Origin: a bacterium
GTDB taxonomy: Bacteria > Patescibacteriota > Minisyncoccia > Phycocordibacterales > JAKEFN01
Direction: 5' to 3'
Length of the DNA stretch: 8,752 nucleotides
Assembly: GCA_022616085.1 (NCBI GenBank)
Contig: JAKEFN010000014.1
Span: 1-8,752, forward strand
A program made the position numbers and the translations under genes. Shown in pieces: positions 6,653 to 8,752 of the stretch. Below the pieces are notes generated by a model, which ran no database searches, was not told the origin of the DNA, and worked only from the letters and a program-made list of their open reading frames with translations. Each line of letters begins with the position of its first letter. The stretch's first letter is position 1.

Positions 6653-7066
6653 TTAATCTGGCACGAGCATGCGTTGCGGTCCTGCATCCATTCCTAGAAT
6701 ATTTTTTATTTTTCCGATAACTTCGCTCGGCGTGTTGAACGTCTTTATAATATAGTCTTCGGCGTCGCACTCCGCGCCTTTTTCTATATCGTCAATTTTG
6801 CTCATATTGGTGAGAAAAATCACTTTGGTTTCTTCAGACCCCGGACTTTTGCGGATTTCTTTCAAGATGTCGTATCCATTTATGCCGGGCATATGCACGT
6901 CAAGGAGAATAAGATCCGGTCTAAACTTAAGAACGGCTGGAATCGCCCGCAGAGGGTCCAGTTCGCAGACGACATCAAAATTGCTTTCTTTGAGTTTCCG
7001 AAGATATATGTCGCATGCGGCCGGATCGTCGTCAATCATGAGAATTTTTTTTCTATCTCTTCTCAT
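6653..7066 (-). CDS. Stand-alone CheY-like response regulator receiver
   Basis: A 137-residue receiver (REC) domain with no output domain. The acidic pocket is D12-D13 (ILMIDDDP), the phospho-acceptor is D56 (LILLDVHMPG), and the switch residues are T86 (FLTN) and K108 (YIIK). It would receive phosphate from a histidine kinase, not present in the window, and signal through a protein contact. The start chosen is ATG 7066: it gives MRRDRKKILMIDDD, the normal REC N-terminus, and lies 7 nt downstream of a -10 hexamer. A longer frame reaches TTG 7105, but its extra codons contain the TTGACA -35 element and are unlikely to be translated. The short C-terminal tail (GMDAGPQRMLVPD) has no recognisable domain. 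Confidence 0.93.
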   Translation of the reverse strand: MRRDRKKILMIDDDPAACDIYLRKLKESNFDVVCELDPLRAIPAVLKFRPDLILLDVHMPGINGYDILKEIRKSPGSEETKVIFLTNMSKIDDIEKGAECDAEDYIIKTFNTPSEVIGKIKNILGMDAGPQRMLVPD

Positions 7067-7073
7067 TGATTTA

Positions 7074-7102
7074 ATTGTCATCAAGATTTCTCTGTATGTC
7101 AA
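7074..7102 (-). promoter_or_regulatory. Sigma-70-type promoter of the response regulator
   Basis: Reading the minus strand, a perfect TTGACA (7102-7097) is followed by a 17-nt spacer and GACAAT (7079-7074, four of six matches). The hexamer ends 7 nt before ATG 7066, so the transcript would be leaderless. It lies downstream of the maiA terminator, making the regulator an independent transcription unit. Confidence 0.6.
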
Positions 7103-7119
7103 CAAAGCGGAAAGTGGAC

Positions 7120-7142
7120 AAAAAAACCGCTTGGAAGCGGTT
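7120..7142 (-). terminator. Intrinsic terminator of the fah-maiA unit
   Basis: On the minus strand, AACCGCTT and AAGCGGTT form an 8-bp stem (two bases, CC, between the arms; in practice a 6-bp stem with a TTCCAA loop), and the 3' arm runs into seven consecutive T. The maiA stop codon TAA (7143-7141) sits at the foot of the stem. Confidence 0.85.
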
Positions 7143-7824
7143 ATATGCTGACGTTCAAAAATTTTTTATCGGAATCCGGCGCATCCGGCTGATGCTCCGG
7201 CATGGCTTTTTGAAAAGCCGGCATCTCGAGACAGTATTCATACCTTCTCATAACGAAGGCATACTGTCCGATCGGTATATGGAATCGAAGCGCATTCCAT
7301 ACTTGCGGGATCAAGAATACGTCCTGGAACGTTGCTTTTTTCGGATTGAGCTCTTTTTGGTATTCCGCGAGTATTCTTTCTACCCCCTCGAGTCCCTGTT
7401 GTATATACGGACGCGACCATTCGCCGCGCTCCGCCATGTCATACCCAAGGCGGTTTGTGATATCGATATTGCACTTGGGATGGATATCGCAGGCGATTAT
7501 TTCCGCAATTCTTCGCTGATGGACGCGAATATGCGGATTCTTTTCGAGCAGTTTGTTGCCGCCGGCGTATATTTCATCGAGAAATTCAACAATCGCAAGC
7601 GATTGTGTTAGGACGGTTCCCGCGGCGCACTGGAGCGCTGGCACGCGGCCTTCGGGGTTGATTTCAAGGAAATCTTGAAAAAGATTTTCCTTTTTGAGCA
7701 AATTTATCGGAACAATCCGGTATCCGATCTCCTTTATATTGAGGGCTATCCGCACGCGAAATGATGCGGAGCTCCGCCAATACGCATACAGCGTAAATTT
7801 CGGCTCCTTTCCCGGATCAGGCAT
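7141..7824 (-). CDS. maiA: Maleylacetoacetate isomerase (zeta-class glutathione transferase)
   Basis: MaiA isomerises maleylacetoacetate to fumarylacetoacetate with glutathione as cofactor, the penultimate step of homogentisate (tyrosine) breakdown in the cytoplasm. The 227 residues show the zeta-GST pattern: YWRSSASFRVRIALNIK (residues 14-30) with the SSxS active-site motif, INLLKKE, the thioredoxin-fold NPEGRVPAL, QSLAIVEFLDE, then the helical domain with DIHPKCN, PQVWNALRF, and the terminal family signature AMPEHQPDAP. The usual GD-T-AD before the PQV helix is replaced by ATFQDVF, and ~11 residues follow QPDAP, so it is slightly long. ATG 7824 overlaps the fah stop by 8 nt (ATGCCTGA) and has its own AAGGAG site at 7836-7831, indicating translational coupling. 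A maleylpyruvate isomerase (gentisate pathway) belongs to the same family and is the main alternative. Confidence 0.92.
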   Translation of the reverse strand: MPDPGKEPKFTLYAYWRSSASFRVRIALNIKEIGYRIVPINLLKKENLFQDFLEINPEGRVPALQCAAGTVLTQSLAIVEFLDEIYAGGNKLLEKNPHIRVHQRRIAEIIACDIHPKCNIDITNRLGYDMAERGEWSRPYIQQGLEGVERILAEYQKELNPKKATFQDVFLIPQVWNALRFHIPIGQYAFVMRRYEYCLEMPAFQKAMPEHQPDAPDSDKKFLNVSI

Positions 7825-8752
7825 TTTTTTCTCCTTCTTTGATTGTATGACAAATCTCGCCGAATATTGACTGCCCTGCGTTGTCTAAAACACGGATGGT
7901 AACGCTCTCCCCACATGTGAGATAAGGGGTGTGCGCTTTCCCTGATTCCAGAATTTCAAGCATTCTTTTTTCGACAATGCACGCGGTGCCAAGCGCGTTA
8001 CTGTTGGAAACTGTCCCAGAACCGATGATCGTGCCGGGCATCAAGTTGCGCGTTTTTGCGGCATGCGCAATGAGCTCATCAAAGCCGAAGTGCATGTCAT
8101 CACCTGTTTCGAGATTTCCAAACGGAAGTCCATTCTTAAAAATGTTCATGTGCGCATGAAGACGGCTCCCGTCCCACATATCCCCGAGCTCGTCCGGCGT
8201 TACCGCGATCGGACCGAAGCTTGAGGGCGGCTTGCTCTGGAGAAACCCGAAGCCCTTGGCAAGCTCATTCGGCACGAGGTTGCGATAGGTCCAGTCGTTT
8301 AGGAGAACAAGGAGCTTGATGTGCTTACTCGCATCCGCCGCTTTCGTGCCTTGAGGCACGAAGTCCGTTATGACCCCGATTTCTCCTTCAAAATCAAGCC
8401 CCCACGATTCGTCAGGGAGGGCATACTCTCCAATAGGCGGCGGAAATCCCGTAGATGCGCCTTCGTACATAAGCGGATCGGCATAGAGGTCTTTCGGTAT
8501 TTCCGCACCGCGCGCTTTGCGCACCCGTTCCACATGGGTGAGATATGCGCTGCCGTCAAGAAATGCAGACGCGCGTGGCAGAGGGGCCAGAGTATGTTCT
8601 ATACGAAATAAGCCAAAACGTCCCGGTTCTTTATCAACCATGTCGCGCGCACTCTGGAGATACTCTTCGGCCGAATGCCAATTTTCGAGCATTTCCCGGA
8701 GCGTCATCGTTCCGTCGCCAATAAAGCAGATATTTTTCAAGTCGCGGCTCAA
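7817..8752 (-). CDS. fahA: Fumarylacetoacetate hydrolase family protein (N-terminus beyond window)
   Basis: FAH cleaves fumarylacetoacetate to fumarate and acetoacetate, the final step of tyrosine breakdown. The frame is still open at 8752, and the first visible residues (SRDLKNICFIGDG) match the region about 20 residues into bacterial FAH proteins of ~330 residues, so only a short N-terminus is missing. Visible features are PLPRASAFLDGSAYLTHVER, KARGAEIP, DPLMYEGAS, the metal-binding acidic set in WGLDFEGEIGVITD and in LLNDWTYRNL, KGFGFLQSKPPSSFGP, AVTPDELGD, AKTRNLMPGTIIGSGTVSN, and EKRMLEILESGKAHTPYL. All key regions look intact. It is the upstream member of a two-gene overlapping unit with maiA, which strongly supports the homogentisate pathway. 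The remaining enzymes (homogentisate dioxygenase, HPPD) would lie to the right of the window if present. Confidence 0.93.
   Translation of the reverse strand: MSRDLKNICFIGDGTMTLREMLENWHSAEEYLQSARDMVDKEPGRFGLFRIEHTLAPLPRASAFLDGSAYLTHVERVRKARGAEIPKDLYADPLMYEGASTGFPPPIGEYALPDESWGLDFEGEIGVITDFVPQGTKAADASKHIKLLVLLNDWTYRNLVPNELAKGFGFLQSKPPSSFGPIAVTPDELGDMWDGSRLHAHMNIFKNGLPFGNLETGDDMHFGFDELIAHAAKTRNLMPGTIIGSGTVSNSNALGTACIVEKRMLEILESGKAHTPYLTCGESVTIRVLDNAGQSIFGEICHTIKEGEKNA
7831..7836 (-). promoter_or_regulatory. Shine-Dalgarno site for maiA inside the end of fah
   Basis: AAGGAG on the minus strand lies 6 nt before ATG 7824. With the AGGAGG of uvrA, it is one of only two clear SD sites in the window, and it serves an internal operon gene, which cannot be leaderless. 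Confidence 0.7.

Noticed and set aside
7067..7105. Response regulator N-terminal extension from TTG 7105 (13 extra residues)
   Set aside because: Those codons contain the TTGACA -35 and GACAAT -10; ATG 7066 gives the normal receiver N-terminus.
1..8752. CRISPR array, tRNA, rRNA, IS element or phage genes
   Set aside because: No regularly spaced repeats, cloverleaf-like sequences, transposase motifs or phage proteins were seen on either strand.

Overview
The window carries nine genes: seven complete ones and two cut by the window edges. Several traits point to a small, streamlined bacterial genome, possibly Patescibacteria (CPR) of the Parcubacteria/Paceibacteria type. ProS is short and has no editing domain. 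UvrA lacks its whole insertion domain. Most starts have no Shine-Dalgarno sequence and instead have a -10 hexamer almost touching the start codon. This assignment is inferred from gene architecture only, and no phylogenetic marker was compared.

Layout, left to right. The + strand carries the C-terminal end of a malate:quinone oxidoreductase-like flavoenzyme (1-393), then a 187-nt gap with a dyad and a promoter-like sequence, then uvrA (581-3268), proS (3355-4611), a CNNM/CBS membrane protein (4625-5644), a VOC/glyoxalase-like protein (5653-6039), a gap largely filled by a long imperfect palindrome (6075-6230), and a single-domain VKOR protein (6237-6650). The - strand carries, in order of transcription, a fumarylacetoacetate hydrolase-family gene entering from the right edge (8752-7817), maleylacetoacetate isomerase maiA overlapping it by 8 nt (7824-7141), an intrinsic terminator (7142-7120), and a stand-alone response regulator with its own promoter (7066-6653). 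The response regulator converges on VKOR with only 2 nt between the stops.

How the genes relate. FahA and MaiA are consecutive enzymes at the end of the homogentisate (tyrosine/phenylalanine) pathway and form one translationally coupled unit. The + strand genes look individually promoted. proS and the CNNM gene each end inside a TATGGTAwAAT extended -10 motif that would drive the next gene, and a related motif precedes VKOR. The MQO-like enzyme and VKOR both imply a quinone pool. UvrA (nucleotide excision repair) and ProS (translation) are housekeeping genes.

The most unusual item is the 6075-6230 palindrome: about 49 base pairs over 156 nt. Its two arms can be aligned without gaps as inverted copies whose reading frames end in stop codons at the same aligned position. 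The second is the clean loss of the UvrA insertion domain.
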